This document shows positions 9,677 through 21,454 of a stretch of DNA of 64,000 bases, piece by piece (positions within the stretch are counted from its first letter, which is position 1; every line of letters starts with the position of its first letter). Source of the DNA: PVC group bacterium (ex Bugula neritina AB1) (GTDB lineage Bacteria > GCA-001730085); contig MDLB01000108.1 of assembly GCA_001730085.1 (NCBI GenBank), positions 25,295-89,294 of the forward strand, read 5' to 3'. Below the pieces are notes generated by a model. It was given only the letters and a program-made list of their open reading frames with translations. It was not told the origin of the DNA and did no database searches. The position numbers and the translations under genes are program-made.

Positions 9677-9750
9677 AGGCCTGTAGCTCCAATTGGCAGA
9701 GCAGCGGACTCCAAATCCGCGTGTTGGGGGTTCGAATCCCTCCAGGCCTG
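9677..9750 (+). tRNA. tRNA-Trp (CCA)
   Basis: Acceptor arms AGGCCTG (9677-9683) and CAGGCCT (9743-9749) pair fully, with discriminator G. The anticodon stem GCGGA/TCCGC closes the loop CTCCAAA, giving anticodon CCA, and the T arm is GGGGG TTCGAAT CCCTC. CCA tail is not encoded. The order tuf-rpmG-tRNA-Trp-secE-nusG is shared with many bacteria including chlamydiae. Confidence 0.95.
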
Positions 9751-9792
9751 TAAATAAATGATTTTTTGCAATAGGCTTAAGGGGAACTAAAA

Positions 9793-9972
9793 ATGAAATT
9801 AAAGGGATTTCTAGGAGGAATTCAGTCAGAACTTAAGAATTCTACTTGGCCAACAAAGCAGGAAATTAAGGATTCTGCTTGGGCAGTTATAGTTAGTATG
9901 ATTCTTTTGGGCGCTTTTGTAGGTGTTGTGGATTTTATTTTGTCTCGTGGGGTTGCATTGTTAATCCGTTAA
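9793..9972 (+). CDS. secE: Preprotein translocase subunit SecE
   Basis: A 59-aa single-span SecE, the small clamp subunit of SecYEG in the inner membrane. The amphipathic segment with the signature NSTWPTKQEI is followed by one hydrophobic span (AVIVSMILLGAFVGVVDFIL). It is the short bacterial form, without the two extra helices of E. coli SecE. It lies between tRNA-Trp and nusG, as in most bacteria. Confidence 0.92.
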   Translation: MKLKGFLGGIQSELKNSTWPTKQEIKDSAWAVIVSMILLGAFVGVVDFILSRGVALLIR

Positions 9973-10004
9973 AAATGATAACGAACCTTTAGGGAAGTTA
10001 ATTG

Positions 10005-10535
10005 ATGAGTAAATCTTGGTATGTTGTTCATACTCAAACAGGATTAGAGCAGAGAGTGAAGCATTATTTGTGGGAACGTGCTCGCTTGGCTGGTGATGAG
10101 ACTATTTTTGAAAAAATTTTTGTTCCAACCGAAAATATATCCGAAGTTAAAGATGGGAAAAGAAAAGTTACTACTCGTAAATTTTTCCCTGGATATGTTT
10201 TGGTTTTAATGGAAATGAGTGATAAAAACTGGTTTATGGTTCGTCAGACACCGGGAGTTACTGGTTTTGTTAGTGCTTCTAAATATCCTGTTCGAGTTTC
10301 AGAAGAGGAAGTTTCTAGAATAATGCAGCAAACAGAAGAGACGAAAGATAAGCTTCAGCCAAAAGTTCTTTTTGAAAAAGATTAAAAAGTTAAAATTGTT
10401 GAGGGCCCCTTTCTTAGTTTTTCAGGTGTTATTGAAGAAGTTCAGCCCGAAAAAGGCAAACTTAAGGTTATGGTATCGATTTTTGGTCGCTCAACACCTG
10501 TGGAACTTGAATATTGGCAGGTAGAGAAAATATAG
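10005..10535 (+). pseudogene. nusG: Transcription factor NusG, interrupted by an in-frame UAA
   Basis: NusG couples RNA polymerase to ribosomes and Rho. The NGN domain (SWYVVHTQTGLEQRVKHYL to KVLFEKD) is complete and ends at TAA 10383-10385. In the very same frame the KOW domain follows without other stops ([19 protein letters not shown] ... [11 protein letters not shown]) to TAG 10533-10535, giving a normal total length of 176 codons. The stop falls where the family has the conserved Gly-Asp of xxGDxVxI. No ATG, GTG or TTG occurs in frame in the first ~28 codons after the stop, so a separate KOW protein is unlikely. Options are a sequencing error, a real nonsense mutation, or readthrough. 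Start ATG 10005 chosen over TTG 10002. Confidence 0.85.
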
Positions 10536-10545
10536 GAGACGATTC

Positions 10546-10974
10546 ATGGCCGATAAACCTGTAAAAGGATATATTAAGCTTCAGGTGCCTTCTGGACAGG
10601 CAAACCCAGCTCCTCCAGTTGGTCCAGCTCTTGGGCAGCATGGTGTTAACATTATGGAGTTTTGCAAAGCTTTTAATGACGCAACTAAAGATAATGCAGG
10701 GATGATTGTTCCTGTTGTTATAACTGTTTATCAAGATAGAAGTTTTGATTTTGTTGTTAAATCGCCTCCTGCAGCTGTTTTGTTGAAAAAAGCTGTTGGT
10801 TTGGCAAAGGCGTCAGCTGTTCCTAACAGAGATAAAGTTGGAACAGTTACAAGGGCTCAGCTAGAGTCTATTGCCGAAACAAAAATGAAAGATTTGAATG
10901 TTCACACGTTGGACCAAGCTGTTAAAGTTATTATGGGAACAGCAAGAAGCATGGGAATAGAGGTGGAATTGTGA
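10546..10974 (+). CDS. rplK: Ribosomal protein uL11
   Basis: L11 forms the GTPase-associated centre of the 50S subunit with L10. The N-terminal domain carries [17 protein letters not shown] and the C-terminal rRNA-binding domain ends at [11 protein letters not shown]; 142 aa is standard. GGAG 8 bp before the ATG. It starts 10 bp after the end of nusG and overlaps rplA by 4 bp (GTGA). Confidence 0.97.
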   Translation: MADKPVKGYIKLQVPSGQANPAPPVGPALGQHGVNIMEFCKAFNDATKDNAGMIVPVVITVYQDRSFDFVVKSPPAAVLLKKAVGLAKASAVPNRDKVGTVTRAQLESIAETKMKDLNVHTLDQAVKVIMGTARSMGIEVEL

Positions 10975-11651
10975 AAAAAGTAAGTAAGCGCTTAAAGAAA
11001 GCAAGAGAAATGTATGATTCATCTGTTTCTTATAGTCTTCGTGATGCTGTGTCTTTGATCAAAAAACTGCCATTGGCATCTTTTGATGAGACCCTTGACT
11101 TGGCTTTTAAACTTGGTGTTGACGCAAGGCATGCTGATCAAGTTGTAAGAGGGGTTGTTGTTTTACCACATGGTTTAGGACGTTCACAGCGTGTTTTAGT
11201 TTTTGCCAAAGGTGAGAAGGCTCAGGAGGCTCAAAAGGCTGGTGCGGATTATGTCGGAGACCAAGACCTTATAGCTAAAATAGAGTCGGGCTGGTTGGAC
11301 TTTGATTCAGTTGTTGCTGTTCCAGAAATGATGAAAGATATAGCCAAAATAGGTCGTATCCTCGGAACTAAGGGTTTGATGCCTAATCCAAAGGTTGGAA
11401 CTGTGACTCAAAATATTGATCAGACAGTTAAAGAATTAAAGGCTGGTCGATTAAGCTTTAGGGTTAATAAGGCGAATGATATACATGTTCCTGTTGGGAA
11501 AGTTTCCTTTACGGAAGATTGTATTGTTGAGAATGTTGAGGCATTGATTGATGCGGTTGTTAAGGCTAAGCCTTCTGCTGCTAAAGGACAATATCTTCGA
11601 AAGATAAGTCTTTCTTCCACAATGGGTTGTGGTATTAAATTGAATATTTGA
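10971..11651 (+). CDS. rplA: Ribosomal protein uL1
   Basis: L1 binds the E-site stalk of 23S rRNA and in many bacteria represses its own rplK-rplA mRNA. The 226-aa protein has the family motif [15 protein letters not shown] and the C-terminal [12 protein letters not shown], where Cys replaces the usual Pro. GTG start overlaps the rplK stop as GTGA, implying coupled translation. Confidence 0.96.
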   Translation: MKKVSKRLKKAREMYDSSVSYSLRDAVSLIKKLPLASFDETLDLAFKLGVDARHADQVVRGVVVLPHGLGRSQRVLVFAKGEKAQEAQKAGADYVGDQDLIAKIESGWLDFDSVVAVPEMMKDIAKIGRILGTKGLMPNPKVGTVTQNIDQTVKELKAGRLSFRVNKANDIHVPVGKVSFTEDCIVENVEALIDAVVKAKPSAAKGQYLRKISLSSTMGCGIKLNI

Positions 11652-11680
11652 CGGTATGTTTTTGTAAGGAGATGACGATC

Positions 11681-12208
11681 GTGCCAGGATTTGTCAACGA
11701 CGAAATAGTCAAGGTTTATCAGAAAAAACTAGAAGGGGCCACGGGTGTTGTTTTGACAGACCTTTGTGGTATGCCTGTTGCGACTAGTGATGAGGTTCGC
11801 TCTGGTTTTTTTAAAGCAGAAGGTTCTTTTTTTGTTGTTAAGAATCGGCTATTAAAAATTGTTTTAAAAAATAAGGGTTTTGAAGGTCTCGATGATGACT
11901 GTAAGGGAATGACGGGAGTTGTTGTTTTAAAGGATGAGCCTGTTGCCGTAGCTAAGGTGGTTCGAGACTTTGAAAAGAACATAGAGCAGTTTAAAATAAA
12001 AAAAGGATATTTAGATGGAAGTCTACTTGATGCTTCAGACGTGAGGGAATTAGCGAAAATTCCTTCGAGAGAAGTATTACTTTCCAGACTTTTGATGTGT
12101 TTGAATTCTCCCGTTTCGGGATTTGTAACTGTTTTGAGTGGCCTTTTAGGTAAAACAGTTAGAGTGTTTGATGCAATTAGAGAAGAAAAAGAAAAAAATG
12201 CGGAATAG
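11681..12208 (+). CDS. rplJ: Ribosomal protein uL10
   Basis: L10 is the stalk base that carries L7/L12 dimers. The protein (175 aa) has the early VVLTDLCGMPVATSDEVR region and VVKNRLLKIVLKN typical of the rRNA-binding domain, then an acidic C-terminal helix for L12 binding. I chose GTG 11681 because AAGGAG ends 9 bp before it; an in-frame ATG at 11672 lies directly against that site. It precedes rplL by 17 bp. Confidence 0.92.
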   Translation: MPGFVNDEIVKVYQKKLEGATGVVLTDLCGMPVATSDEVRSGFFKAEGSFFVVKNRLLKIVLKNKGFEGLDDDCKGMTGVVVLKDEPVAVAKVVRDFEKNIEQFKIKKGYLDGSLLDASDVRELAKIPSREVLLSRLLMCLNSPVSGFVTVLSGLLGKTVRVFDAIREEKEKNAE

Positions 12209-12225
12209 CATTTTAGGAGGAAAAA

Positions 12226-12642
12226 ATGTCCGAAGAAACAAATAATGAAATAAAATTAACTCCTGGGATGGAAACTGTTGTTGAGCAGGTTGAAAACATG
12301 ACTGTCCTTGAGTTGTCTAATCTTGTTAAGGTTTTGGAAGAAAAATTTGGCGTTAGTGCCGCAGCACCTGTTGCTGTTGCAGCTGCACCAGGTGGAGGTT
12401 CCGAGGGTGGAGAAGCTGCAGCTGCAGAGAAAACATCTTTTGATGTTATTTTAACATCTTTTGGATCTGGAAAAATTGGAGTTATTAAAGAAGTTCGTGG
12501 TTTAACAGGCTTGGGGCTTAAAGAGGCTAAGGAACTCGTTGATGGTGTTCCTTCACCTTTAAAAGAAGGTGTTTCAAAAGAGGAAGCTGAAAAAATTAAA
12601 GCTGCAATGGAAGGCGCAGGCGCTGCTGTTGAAGTTAAATAA
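12226..12642 (+). CDS. rplL: Ribosomal protein bL12
   Basis: L7/L12 is the flexible stalk protein that recruits translation factors. It has an N-terminal dimerisation part, an Ala/Gly-rich hinge ([20 protein letters not shown] region, residues ~45-66), and the C-terminal domain with [15 protein letters not shown]. At 138 aa it is longer than the usual ~122-128, because of extra residues at both the N-terminus and the hinge. GGAGGA precedes the ATG. A stable hairpin follows before rpoB. Confidence 0.96.
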   Translation: MSEETNNEIKLTPGMETVVEQVENMTVLELSNLVKVLEEKFGVSAAAPVAVAAAPGGGSEGGEAAAAEKTSFDVILTSFGSGKIGVIKEVRGLTGLGLKEAKELVDGVPSPLKEGVSKEEAEKIKAAMEGAGAAVEVK

Positions 12643-12667
12643 GCTTTCATAATATTTTGGTTTTAGA

Positions 12668-12704
12668 AAATCCGCTAGAGGAAGATTTCCCTCTATGCGG
12701 ATTT
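12668..12704 (+). terminator. Hairpin between rplL and rpoB (attenuator-like)
   Basis: AAATCCGC-TAGAGG pairs with CCTCTA-T-GCGGATTT around an 8-nt loop, giving a 14-bp stem with one bulge, followed by CTACCTTTTTATT. It sits between rplL and rpoB, the place where E. coli has a partial attenuator and an RNase III site that lower rpoBC relative to ribosomal protein expression. A similar role here is inferred. Confidence 0.65.
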
Positions 12705-12745
12705 CTACCTTTTTATTAATTTGTAAAAGCCTGTAGGAGATTTGA

Positions 12746-15700
12746 ATGAGCATAGAAAAAGCTGAAAATATTCGTTCTTATGCGAAGTTGGTTGACAAAG
12801 TAAATATTCCATTTTTATTGCATACGCAAATGGCTTCTTATGACCATTTTCTTAAAAAAGGTATCAAAGAAGTTTTTAAAGAAGTATTTCCCATTGAAAG
12901 CTATGATGAAAACTTTGTTTTGCAATTTGTTAAATATCGCTTTGATGCTCCCAAATATGACATTGAGGAATGTCGTAGAAGAGGGTTAACATATGCCTCT
13001 GCTCTTAAGGTTCTTCTAAGTTTAAAATGCCAAGGTGATGATGTTCGAGAACAAGAAATATATCTTGGAGATATACCTCTTATAACAAATACAGGTGGAT
13101 TTGTCATTAATGGTGCCGAGAGAGTTGTTGTTAGTCAGTTGCAACGTTCTCCAGGAGTGTTTTTTGAAAAAAAGACACAGCCTAATGAGAAAAGAGTTTT
13201 TTCTTCCAAAATTATACCTTATAGAGGTGCTTGGATAGAATTTGAATTTGATGAAAATGACACTCTTTACATTTATATTGATCGTCGTCGTAAAATGATT
13301 GGGACAACTTTTTTTAGAGCCTTAGGATATGCTACAGATAAAGATATTTTAGAGCTTTTTTACGAAACAGAAGTTATTGATATTTCAAAACTTACGGACT
13401 TGTCAAACCTTGTTGGTCGCCGTCTTTTAGAGCCTATTGCTGATCCTAATACTGGAGAAGTTTATATAGAGACATTGGAGCCTATTCGTTCTGAACAAGC
13501 CAAAGCTTTAGTTAAAGCAGGTATAAAAGAACTCTCTTTACTCTGTACAGATGGTGATTCTTCTATTATTACAACTTTGCAAAAAGATACAAAAAAGACA
13601 GTTGATGATGCGTTGATAGATATTTTTCGTCGCATGAGACCAGGTGACCCATCTACTGTTGAAAATTCAAAAGGATTGCTTCAGAGATTGTTTTTCGATC
13701 CGAAGAGATATGACTTGGCTAAAGTGGGTCGTTTTAAACTTAACAAGAAATTAGACTTAGATGTTCCTGAAACTCAGACAATTTTGAGAAAACAAGATAT
13801 TGTTGAGGTTGTTAAGTATTTAATAAAGGTTAAAAATGGACAAGGAGCCTTTGATGATATAGATCATTTGGGAAATCGTCGTGTTATAACTGTTGGAGAA
13901 CTTGTTCAGAATCAATTAAGAATTGGTCTTGTTAGATTAGAGCGTTCAGTTAGAGAAAGAATGTCTTTGCAAGATGCTGAAAGAATGCTTCCTCATAACC
14001 TTATTAATTCAAAAATGGTTTCTGCGACGGTTAAAGACTTTTTTCAAAGAAGCCAATTGTCTCAGTTTATGGATCAGGTTAATCCGCTTGCTGAATTGAC
14101 ACACAAGAGACGTTTGAGTGCCTTGGGACCTGGAGGTTTAAGTAGAGAGCGTGCAGGTTTTGAAGTGCGAGATGTTCATCATTCTCATTATGGGCGTATA
14201 TGTCCTATTGAAACTCCTGAAGGACCTAATATTGGGCTTATTTCTTCTCTCGGTACTTATGCTAGGGTTGATCAATATGGTTTTATTGAGACACCTTACT
14301 TTAAAGTGGTTGATGGTCAAGTGACAAAAGAGTTGGAATACTTATCTGCAGATAGAGAAGATAAGTATGTTGTTGCGCAGGCGAGTACACCTATTGACGA
14401 AAATGGTTACTTTGTTGAAAAAGAAGTTTCTTGTCGATCTCTAGATAATTATCCTATTGTTCCTGCTAAAAAAGTTGACTATATGGATGTTTCGCCTAAA
14501 CAGCTTGTTTCTCTTGGAACATCTTTGATTCCTTTTTTAGAGCATGATGATGCGAATAGAGCTTTGATGGGATCGAACATGCAACGACAAGCTGTTCCTC
14601 TTTTGGCAACAGATGAACCTTGTGTTGCGACAGGGATGGAAGCTAAAGCCGCTATCGACTCTGGTGCAGTTATTGTTGCTAAATATTCTGGTAAAGTTGT
14701 AAAAGTTGATGCCAGTGAGATTGTTGTTTCAACGAAAATGTGTGACTATGTCTATAATCTTAGAAAATTTCAGAGGTCTAATGCCGGTACATGTATAAAT
14801 CAGAGACCATTGGTGAAGTTAGGGGATAAGGTCAAAAAAGGTGATGTTTTGGCTGATGGTCCTGCCACCGAGAATGGTCGTTTGGCTTTGGGTCGAAATA
14901 TTCTAGTTGCCTTCATGTCTTGGGGTGGATATAACTTTGAAGATGCTATTTTGGTGAATGAAAATCTCGTAAAAAATGATGTCTATACCTCTGTCCATAT
15001 CGAAGAGTTTTCTGTTGAAGCTAGAGATACGAAGCTTGGAGAAGAGGAAATAACCAGTGATATACCAAGTGTGAATGAGGATGCTTTACGTAATTTAGAT
15101 AAAGATGGTGTTGTTCGTGTTGGTGCGGAAGTTTTCCCCGGAGACATGTTGGTTGGGAAGGTTACTCCTAAAACAGAGACGGAGTTAACCCCTGAAGAAA
15201 AACTACTGAGAGCTATCTTTGGAGAGAAAGCTAGTGAAGTTAGAGATGCTTCTTTAACTGTTCCTTCAGGTGTTGAAGGGATTGTTTTAAATACAAAAGT
15301 TTTTTCTAGAAAAGAGAAGGATCTTTCACCAGATCAGCGAGCAGAAGAAAAAGATGCTGCTGATCGGATTGCCAAAGAATATGATCAATCTATTGAAGAA
15401 GTTAAACAGTTTCTGCTTGATAGGTTGGAGGATCTTATTCTTGATCAAAAGCTTGCTGAAAACTTTTCTGATAAAGATAAAAATGTTTTGATTAAAGCGA
15501 ATAAACCTTTGACTAAAAAAGATCTTGTACATTTTTTAGATTCAGATATTTCTGAGGTCGCTTTTAAAGATGATCAAAACTTGACAAGTAGTTTTCATAT
15601 TTTGATGGCGATACAAAAGCAAAGATTGGAAGAACTCCGGACACAAAAAGAGAGAGAAGTTGGTCGATTTTTTAGAGGGGATGAATTGCCCCCAGGAGTT

Positions 15701-16495
15701 ATAAAGGTTGTTAAAGTTTATGTTGCTTGTACAAGGCGTTTGTCTGTAGGTGATAAAATGGCTGGTCGACATGGGAATAAAGGTGTTGTTGCTAAAATTC
15801 TTCCAGAAGAAGAAATGCCATTTCTTTCAGATGGAACCCCTGTTGATATTATATTAAATCCCTTAGGTGTACCTTCTCGAATGAATTTAGGTCAAATCTT
15901 AGAAACACACTTAGGGTTTGCTGCTAAAAACTTAGGAGTCATCGCTCAAACTCCTATTTTTGACAGTGCCACTGAAGAAAATATTCGAGCTTTGTTGAGA
16001 GAGGCTAGGGATACTTTTCCTGATAAAGACTATATTGATGAAACAGGAAGCTCGTATCTTTATGATGGTAGAACCGGAGAGCGTTTTTCTCAAAAAGTTA
16101 CTGTTGGGTATATGTATATGTTGAAATTGGCACACCTTGTGGATGATAAGATTCATGCTAGGTCTATTGGGCCCTACTCCTTGGTTACACAGCAACCTTT
16201 GGGTGGAAAGGCTCAATTTGGTGGTCAAAGATTTGGAGAAATGGAAGTGTGGGCTTTGGAAGCTTATGGTGCAGCATATGTTCTTCAAGAAATGTTAACT
16301 GTAAAAAGTGATGATGTTTTTGGGCGAGCTAAAATGTATGAATCTATTGTTAAAGGTGAAAATATTTTGAAATGTGGAACACCAGAATCATTCAATGTTC
16401 TTATAAAAGAATTGCAAAGTTTGGCTTTAGATGCTCGTGCGGCCCATCTGGAACAAGTGACCACTTTGGAAGAAAAAGGAGAGTCAAATGAGTAG
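12746..16495 (+). CDS. rpoB: RNA polymerase beta subunit
   Basis: RpoB of 1249 aa, near the length seen in chlamydiae and shorter than the ~1340-1390 of Proteobacteria. The rifampicin pocket starts with SQLSQFMDQ at residues 436-444 and continues [13 protein letters not shown], wild type at the usual resistance positions. The C-terminus has [19 protein letters not shown] and [17 protein letters not shown] lysine/glutamate-rich stretch around residues 855-950 is a lineage insert. It overlaps rpoC by 8 bp. The start uses GGAG 8 bp upstream. Confidence 0.97.
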   Translation: MSIEKAENIRSYAKLVDKVNIPFLLHTQMASYDHFLKKGIKEVFKEVFPIESYDENFVLQFVKYRFDAPKYDIEECRRRGLTYASALKVLLSLKCQGDDVREQEIYLGDIPLITNTGGFVINGAERVVVSQLQRSPGVFFEKKTQPNEKRVFSSKIIPYRGAWIEFEFDENDTLYIYIDRRRKMIGTTFFRALGYATDKDILELFYETEVIDISKLTDLSNLVGRRLLEPIADPNTGEVYIETLEPIRSEQAKALVKAGIKELSLLCTDGDSSIITTLQKDTKKTVDDALIDIFRRMRPGDPSTVENSKGLLQRLFFDPKRYDLAKVGRFKLNKKLDLDVPETQTILRKQDIVEVVKYLIKVKNGQGAFDDIDHLGNRRVITVGELVQNQLRIGLVRLERSVRERMSLQDAERMLPHNLINSKMVSATVKDFFQRSQLSQFMDQVNPLAELTHKRRLSALGPGGLSRERAGFEVRDVHHSHYGRICPIETPEGPNIGLISSLGTYARVDQYGFIETPYFKVVDGQVTKELEYLSADREDKYVVAQASTPIDENGYFVEKEVSCRSLDNYPIVPAKKVDYMDVSPKQLVSLGTSLIPFLEHDDANRALMGSNMQRQAVPLLATDEPCVATGMEAKAAIDSGAVIVAKYSGKVVKVDASEIVVSTKMCDYVYNLRKFQRSNAGTCINQRPLVKLGDKVKKGDVLADGPATENGRLALGRNILVAFMSWGGYNFEDAILVNENLVKNDVYTSVHIEEFSVEARDTKLGEEEITSDIPSVNEDALRNLDKDGVVRVGAEVFPGDMLVGKVTPKTETELTPEEKLLRAIFGEKASEVRDASLTVPSGVEGIVLNTKVFSRKEKDLSPDQRAEEKDAADRIAKEYDQSIEEVKQFLLDRLEDLILDQKLAENFSDKDKNVLIKANKPLTKKDLVHFLDSDISEVAFKDDQNLTSSFHILMAIQKQRLEELRTQKEREVGRFFRGDELPPGVIKVVKVYVACTRRLSVGDKMAGRHGNKGVVAKILPEEEMPFLSDGTPVDIILNPLGVPSRMNLGQILETHLGFAAKNLGVIAQTPIFDSATEENIRALLREARDTFPDKDYIDETGSSYLYDGRTGERFSQKVTVGYMYMLKLAHLVDDKIHARSIGPYSLVTQQPLGGKAQFGGQRFGEMEVWALEAYGAAYVLQEMLTVKSDDVFGRAKMYESIVKGENILKCGTPESFNVLIKELQSLALDARAAHLEQVTTLEEKGESNE

Positions 16496-19400
16496 CAAGA
16501 ATGTTAATACTTTTGATTGTGTAACAATTGGTTTGGCGTCTCCTGAAAAGATCTTAGACTGGTCTTATGGGGAGGTAAAGAAAACAGAAACAATTAACTA
16601 TAGGACATTTCGTACAGAAAGAGATGGCTTATTTTGTGAAAAAATCTTTGGTCCAAGCAAGGATTGGGAATGTTTCTGTGGAAAATATAAAAGAATTAAA
16701 CACAAAGGTGTTGTTTGTAGTCGCTGTGAAGTTGAAGTGACTTTGTCAAAAGTTCGACGAGAGAGAATGGGACATATAAAACTTGTTTCTCCTGTTGTTC
16801 ACGTCTGGTTTTTTAAGACACCTCCTAGCCGTTTAGGTACCTTATTGGAAATGTCTTTAAGGTCTTTGGAAAGAGTTATCTATTTTGAAGAAAGAATTGT
16901 TTTAGATCCAGGTGAAACTCCTTTGGAAGAAAAGCAATTGCTTTCAGAAGTAGAATATCAAGATTTTCGTAACAGATACGGGAATGCTTTTAAGGTTGGT
17001 ATAGGTGCAGAAGCTATTGGAGAGCTTTTGAAGAAAGTTGATTTAGCTGCAATGTGCGTTAAATTGCGAGATGCTATTGAAAAAACAAACTCTAAGCAAG
17101 TTAAGATAAAAATTGCTAAGAGCTTAGAAGTCGTAGAGTCATTTAGAATGTCTAGTAATAAACCTGAGTGGATGTTGATGGATTTGGTTCCAGTTATTCC
17201 TCCTGACTTGAGACCATTGGTTCCCTTAGATGGTGGTCGTTTCGCTAGTTCAGATCTTAATGATCTTTACAGAAGAGTTATAAATCGTAATAACCGCTTG
17301 AAAAGATTGCTATATCTTAAAGCTCCTGAGGTTATTCTTAATAATGAAAAAAGAATGTTACAAGAAGCTGTTGATGCACTTTTTGATAATGGTAAACATG
17401 GTAGACCTGTTCTTGGAGCTGGAAATCGCCCATTAAAGTCCTTGAGTGATATGTTAAAAGGTAAGCAAGGTCGTTTCCGTCAAAACCTTTTAGGGAAGCG
17501 AGTTGACTATTCTGGAAGATCGGTTGTAGTTGTTGGCCCAGAGTTAAAACTAGATCAATGTGGGGTCCCAAAGAAAATGGCTTTGGAGCTTTTTGAACCT
17601 TTTATTATCCGTCGACTGCGAGAGAAAGGCTTTGTCCATACGATCAAATCAGCGCGAAAGATGCTTGATTGTGTTCATCCAGAAGTTTGGGATATTCTAG
17701 AAGAAGTTATTAAGGAGCACCCTGTTATGTTGAACAGAGCTCCGACACTTCACCGCTTGGGGATTCAGGCTTTTGAACCTGTTTTAGTCGAAGGGAAAGC
17801 TATTAAGGTTCACCCTCTTGTTTGTACAGCTTTTAATGCAGATTTTGATGGGGATCAAATGGCTATTCATGTGCCTCTATCTTTAGAAGCTCAAATGGAA
17901 TGTCGTGTTCTGATGTTGTCAAAAAATAATATTTTTGCTCCTTCTAATGGACATCCCATAACAACTCCTACACAGGATATGGTTTTAGGTATTTATTATC
18001 TGACCAAGGATAGATCTGGTTTGATTGGAGAAGGTTTGAGCTTTCGTAATTCGAGTGAGGTTCTTTTAGCAAAAGAAGAGAAAGCTGTTGAATTACATAC
18101 TAAAATCAAAATCCTGCATAAAGGAAAATTGCTTGATACTACGGTTGGACGGACCATCTTGCAGGACATTTTGCCAGAAGAAATGGACTTTATTGATCAT
18201 ACGGTTGATAAAAAAAGATTGAGTGGTTTGATCAATGACTGTTATAAGCGTTGTGGACATGATCGAACTGTTCAGCTTTTAGATGATTTGAAAGAAGTTG
18301 GTTTTGAGCAGGCAACATTAGCTGGTGTTTCTATATCTATTGAAAATATTAAGATACCGAATGAAAAGATTGATTATCTAGATGCTGCTCATAAAGAAAC
18401 TCAAGGCTTAAGAGCTCAGTATCAGCAGGGTTTGATAACTAATGCTGAGAGGCATAATAAAGTTATCGATATTTGGACAGAAACGACTGAAAATGTTGCT
18501 AACACTATGTTCGAAACGATTAAAGAAGATAAACAAGAAGGTATTCCTCTGAACTCTGTTTATATAATGGCTGATTCAGGAGCTAGAGGTAGTAAGGCTC
18601 AGATTCGTCAGTTGGCTGGAATGAGAGGCTTGATGGCGAAACCTTCTGGAGAAATTATTGAGTTTCCAATAACATCGAACTTTCGTGAAGGTTTAACCGT
18701 TTTGGAATACTTTATTTCAACACACGGTGCACGAAAAGGTTTGGCAGATACAGCTCTTAAAACAGCCGACTCTGGTTATTTGACTCGTAGGCTTGTTGAT
18801 GCTGCTCAAGATGTTATTGTTAAAGAACAGGACTGTAAAACTTTAAATGGGATTCTTATGGATGCTATCGTTGAAGGAGAGAATGTTGTTGTTCCTCTAA
18901 AAGATCGTATTGTTGGAAGGATAGCCCTAGATAATATTGTTGATGTTGTTTCTGATAAGAAAATCGTATCAGTTGGAGATATTATTACAGAAGAAATTGC
19001 CGATAAAATTGAAGAGATGGGGATAGAGCGTATTAAGATACGTTCAGTTCTTACGTGCGAAATGTATCATGGTATTTGTGCGAAGTGTTATGGGAAAGAC
19101 TTGGCAAGAGGGTACTTGGTTGAACAGGGGACAGCCGTCGGAGTTATTGCGGCCCAGTCGATTGGAGAACCAGGGACACAGCTAACCATGCGTACTTTTC
19201 ACATTGGAGGTGCTGCAAGTAGAATTGTTGAAGAGTCTGAAATCAAGTCAAATAAAAAGGGTTCTATAAAGTACCATAACCTTCGAACAGTAGTTAACAA
19301 AGATAAAAAAATAGTTGTTTTGAACCGGAATGCAGAAGTTACCATTTCTGATGATGAGAGTCGGGTTCTGCAACGTCATTTGATTCCTGCTGGTGCTTTT

Positions 19401-20519
19401 TTACACTTTTCAGAGGGCGACCAAATAGAAAGAGGTGATATTTTAGCAGAATGGGATTCTCATTCATTGCCGATGGTGACCGAGGTTGCTGGAAAAATTC
19501 GATTCGAAGATATTATTAAAGATGTTACTATGCATATGGAGAAAGATCCAGTTACAGGTGTTGTTGAAATCGTTATTCTTGAGCATCGAGAAGATTTATA
19601 TCCTCAAATTTTTGTTGAAAGTGATGAAGGTGAATCTCTAGGGGTATATAGTATCCCTGCAGGAGCTCATATTTTAGTGAAGGATGGGGATATGGTTCAA
19701 GCTGGTGATATTTTGGCGAAAACAACAAGGCAGGCTTCCCGTACGCGAGATATTACTGGGGGGCTCCCTCGAGTTGCAGAGCTATTTGAGGCGCGGAAAC
19801 CTAAAAATCCAGCTATTATAGCGGAGATTTCTGGAACTGTTGACTTTGCTGGATATGCTAAGGGTATGCGTAAGATCATAGTTAATGGTGAAACAGGAAC
19901 ACAAAAAGAATATCTTATTCCTTACAGTAAACACTTGTTAGTTTATAAAGGTGATCATATTCACGCGGGAGAGCCTTTGACAGATGGCCCTATTGCTCCT
20001 CACGATATTCTTAGGGTTAGAGGTGATAGAGCGTTACAAGACTACCTTGTTAATGAAATACAAGAGGTTTATCGTCTTCAGGGTGTTACCATTAATGATA
20101 AACATATTGAGGTGATTGTGCGTCAAATGTTAAAGAAAGTTCGTATAGAGGACTCAGGAGATACCTCTCTTCTTGTTGGAGCTCATGCTGATAAAATGAA
20201 GTTTAAACAAGAAAATGAGAAAGCTATTGAAGCTGGAAAAAGACCTGCTCGTGCTGAACAAATTTTACTGGGGATCACAAAAACTTCTTTGAATACTGAA
20301 AGTTTTATTTCTGCAGCTTCTTTTCAAGAAACAACAAAAGTCTTGACACGTGCTGCAGCTGCGGGACAAGTCGATCAATTGATTGGTTTGAAAGAGAATG
20401 TGATTATGGGACATTTGGTTCCAGCTGGAACAGGTTATAAAACGGTGGAAGTTCATCAATCTCTTTTTCCTTCTTCGGATAAGTTGAAGGAAGATAAAGA
20501 AAGTGATAAATTATCCTAA
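16488..20519 (+). CDS. rpoC: RNA polymerase beta' subunit
   Basis: RpoC (1343 aa) carries the active-site triad NADFDGDQM at about residues 450-458. The N-terminal zinc ribbon is visible as [19 protein letters not shown] near residues 62-80, and the second zinc site as [13 protein letters not shown] in the C-terminal half. The bridge and trigger regions ([35 protein letters not shown]) are intact. The ATG lies inside the end of rpoB, implying coupled translation. It ends 30 bp before rpsL. Confidence 0.97.
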   Translation: MSSKNVNTFDCVTIGLASPEKILDWSYGEVKKTETINYRTFRTERDGLFCEKIFGPSKDWECFCGKYKRIKHKGVVCSRCEVEVTLSKVRRERMGHIKLVSPVVHVWFFKTPPSRLGTLLEMSLRSLERVIYFEERIVLDPGETPLEEKQLLSEVEYQDFRNRYGNAFKVGIGAEAIGELLKKVDLAAMCVKLRDAIEKTNSKQVKIKIAKSLEVVESFRMSSNKPEWMLMDLVPVIPPDLRPLVPLDGGRFASSDLNDLYRRVINRNNRLKRLLYLKAPEVILNNEKRMLQEAVDALFDNGKHGRPVLGAGNRPLKSLSDMLKGKQGRFRQNLLGKRVDYSGRSVVVVGPELKLDQCGVPKKMALELFEPFIIRRLREKGFVHTIKSARKMLDCVHPEVWDILEEVIKEHPVMLNRAPTLHRLGIQAFEPVLVEGKAIKVHPLVCTAFNADFDGDQMAIHVPLSLEAQMECRVLMLSKNNIFAPSNGHPITTPTQDMVLGIYYLTKDRSGLIGEGLSFRNSSEVLLAKEEKAVELHTKIKILHKGKLLDTTVGRTILQDILPEEMDFIDHTVDKKRLSGLINDCYKRCGHDRTVQLLDDLKEVGFEQATLAGVSISIENIKIPNEKIDYLDAAHKETQGLRAQYQQGLITNAERHNKVIDIWTETTENVANTMFETIKEDKQEGIPLNSVYIMADSGARGSKAQIRQLAGMRGLMAKPSGEIIEFPITSNFREGLTVLEYFISTHGARKGLADTALKTADSGYLTRRLVDAAQDVIVKEQDCKTLNGILMDAIVEGENVVVPLKDRIVGRIALDNIVDVVSDKKIVSVGDIITEEIADKIEEMGIERIKIRSVLTCEMYHGICAKCYGKDLARGYLVEQGTAVGVIAAQSIGEPGTQLTMRTFHIGGAASRIVEESEIKSNKKGSIKYHNLRTVVNKDKKIVVLNRNAEVTISDDESRVLQRHLIPAGAFLHFSEGDQIERGDILAEWDSHSLPMVTEVAGKIRFEDIIKDVTMHMEKDPVTGVVEIVILEHREDLYPQIFVESDEGESLGVYSIPAGAHILVKDGDMVQAGDILAKTTRQASRTRDITGGLPRVAELFEARKPKNPAIIAEISGTVDFAGYAKGMRKIIVNGETGTQKEYLIPYSKHLLVYKGDHIHAGEPLTDGPIAPHDILRVRGDRALQDYLVNEIQEVYRLQGVTINDKHIEVIVRQMLKKVRIEDSGDTSLLVGAHADKMKFKQENEKAIEAGKRPARAEQILLGITKTSLNTESFISAASFQETTKVLTRAAAAGQVDQLIGLKENVIMGHLVPAGTGYKTVEVHQSLFPSSDKLKEDKESDKLS

Positions 20520-20549
20520 AAAAGTTTGACAATAAGAAAGGGGTATCAT

Positions 20550-20921
20550 ATGCCTACAATTAACCAACTGGTTCGCAAGGGAAGAAAAAGAACCTTTACT
20601 AAAAAGAAGTCACCAGCTTTGGAAGGGTGTGCCTTTAAAAGGGGAGTTTGTTTGCAAGTTAAAACAGCGACACCGAAAAAGCCTAACTCGGCATTGAGAA
20701 AAATAGCTAGGGTAAGAATCTCTAATGGAATGGAAGTTACAGCTTATATTCCAGGTGAAGGTCATAATTTGCAAGAACACTCAATTGTTTTATTGAAGGG
20801 TGGTCGTCGTTTGGATTTACCAGGTGTTAGATATATTGTTGTGAGGGGAGCTTTAGATACAGCCGGTGTGACGGATAGGAAGACGAGCCGTTCTTTGTAT
20901 GGTTTGAAGAAACCCAAGTAA
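20550..20921 (+). CDS. rpsL: Ribosomal protein uS12
   Basis: S12 is the decoding-centre protein of the 30S subunit (123 aa, [12 protein letters not shown]). The loop [11 protein letters not shown] at residues 41-51 has Lys at both positions whose substitution gives streptomycin resistance, so it is the sensitive form. A longer in-frame start at 20526 adds eight residues not seen in the family; AAAGGGG lies upstream of the chosen ATG. It begins the str operon rpsL-rpsG-fusA-tuf. Confidence 0.96.
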   Translation: MPTINQLVRKGRKRTFTKKKSPALEGCAFKRGVCLQVKTATPKKPNSALRKIARVRISNGMEVTAYIPGEGHNLQEHSIVLLKGGRRLDLPGVRYIVVRGALDTAGVTDRKTSRSLYGLKKPK

Positions 20922-20947
20922 AAATTATTATAGGAGATTAGTCGTAT

Positions 20948-21421
20948 ATGTCTAGACGTAGAGCGGTTGTTAAGAGAGAGGTTTTACCTGATCCCAAGTT
21001 TTGTAGTAAAAAAGTTTCTAAGTTCATAAACATGATTATGTTAAACGGCAAAAAGAGTTTGGCCGAAAAAATTGTTTATGCGGCGTTGGATATTTTGGAC
21101 GCTAAGGTTAAAGATGAAACACCATTGGAAGTTTTTGAAACTTCTTTGAAAAATGTTAGTCCTCAGTTGGAAGTGAAGTCTCGACGTGTAGGAGGGGCTA
21201 CATATCAAGTGCCTTGTGAAGTTATTCCACATAGGTCTTTGGGTTTAGCTATGAGGTGGATCATTTCTCACTCTCGCTCACGTGCAGGTCAGAATATGCA
21301 AGAAAAATTAGCAGCAGAATTACTAGATGCCTATAATGGCACGGGTGCTTCTATTAAAAAGAAAGATGACACACATAAGATGGCAGAAGCCAACAAAGCT
21401 TTCGCGCATTTTCGCTGGTAA
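20948..21421 (+). CDS. rpsG: Ribosomal protein uS7
   Basis: S7 nucleates assembly of the 30S head and lies at the E site. The 157-aa protein starts [18 protein letters not shown] and has the signature [15 protein letters not shown] and the C-terminal [19 protein letters not shown] is 13 bp upstream of the ATG. It sits between rpsL and fusA as in the standard str operon, where S7 is often the feedback repressor. Confidence 0.97.
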   Translation: MSRRRAVVKREVLPDPKFCSKKVSKFINMIMLNGKKSLAEKIVYAALDILDAKVKDETPLEVFETSLKNVSPQLEVKSRRVGGATYQVPCEVIPHRSLGLAMRWIISHSRSRAGQNMQEKLAAELLDAYNGTGASIKKKDDTHKMAEANKAFAHFRW

Positions 21422-21454
21422 TTTTAAAACGGATACCAAGATGGAGAAAATTTT

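Noticed and set aside
10383..10385. Use of an altered genetic code with UAA as sense
   Set aside because: UAA ends many clearly complete genes in this window (for example rpoC, secY, tpiA), so a general reassignment is ruled out; only local read-through remains possible for nusG.
12213..12650. Minus-strand frame of 145 codons across rplL
   Set aside because: It mirrors the Ala/Gly-rich hinge and lysine-rich parts of L7/L12; the composition is a shadow effect of codon use in the real gene.
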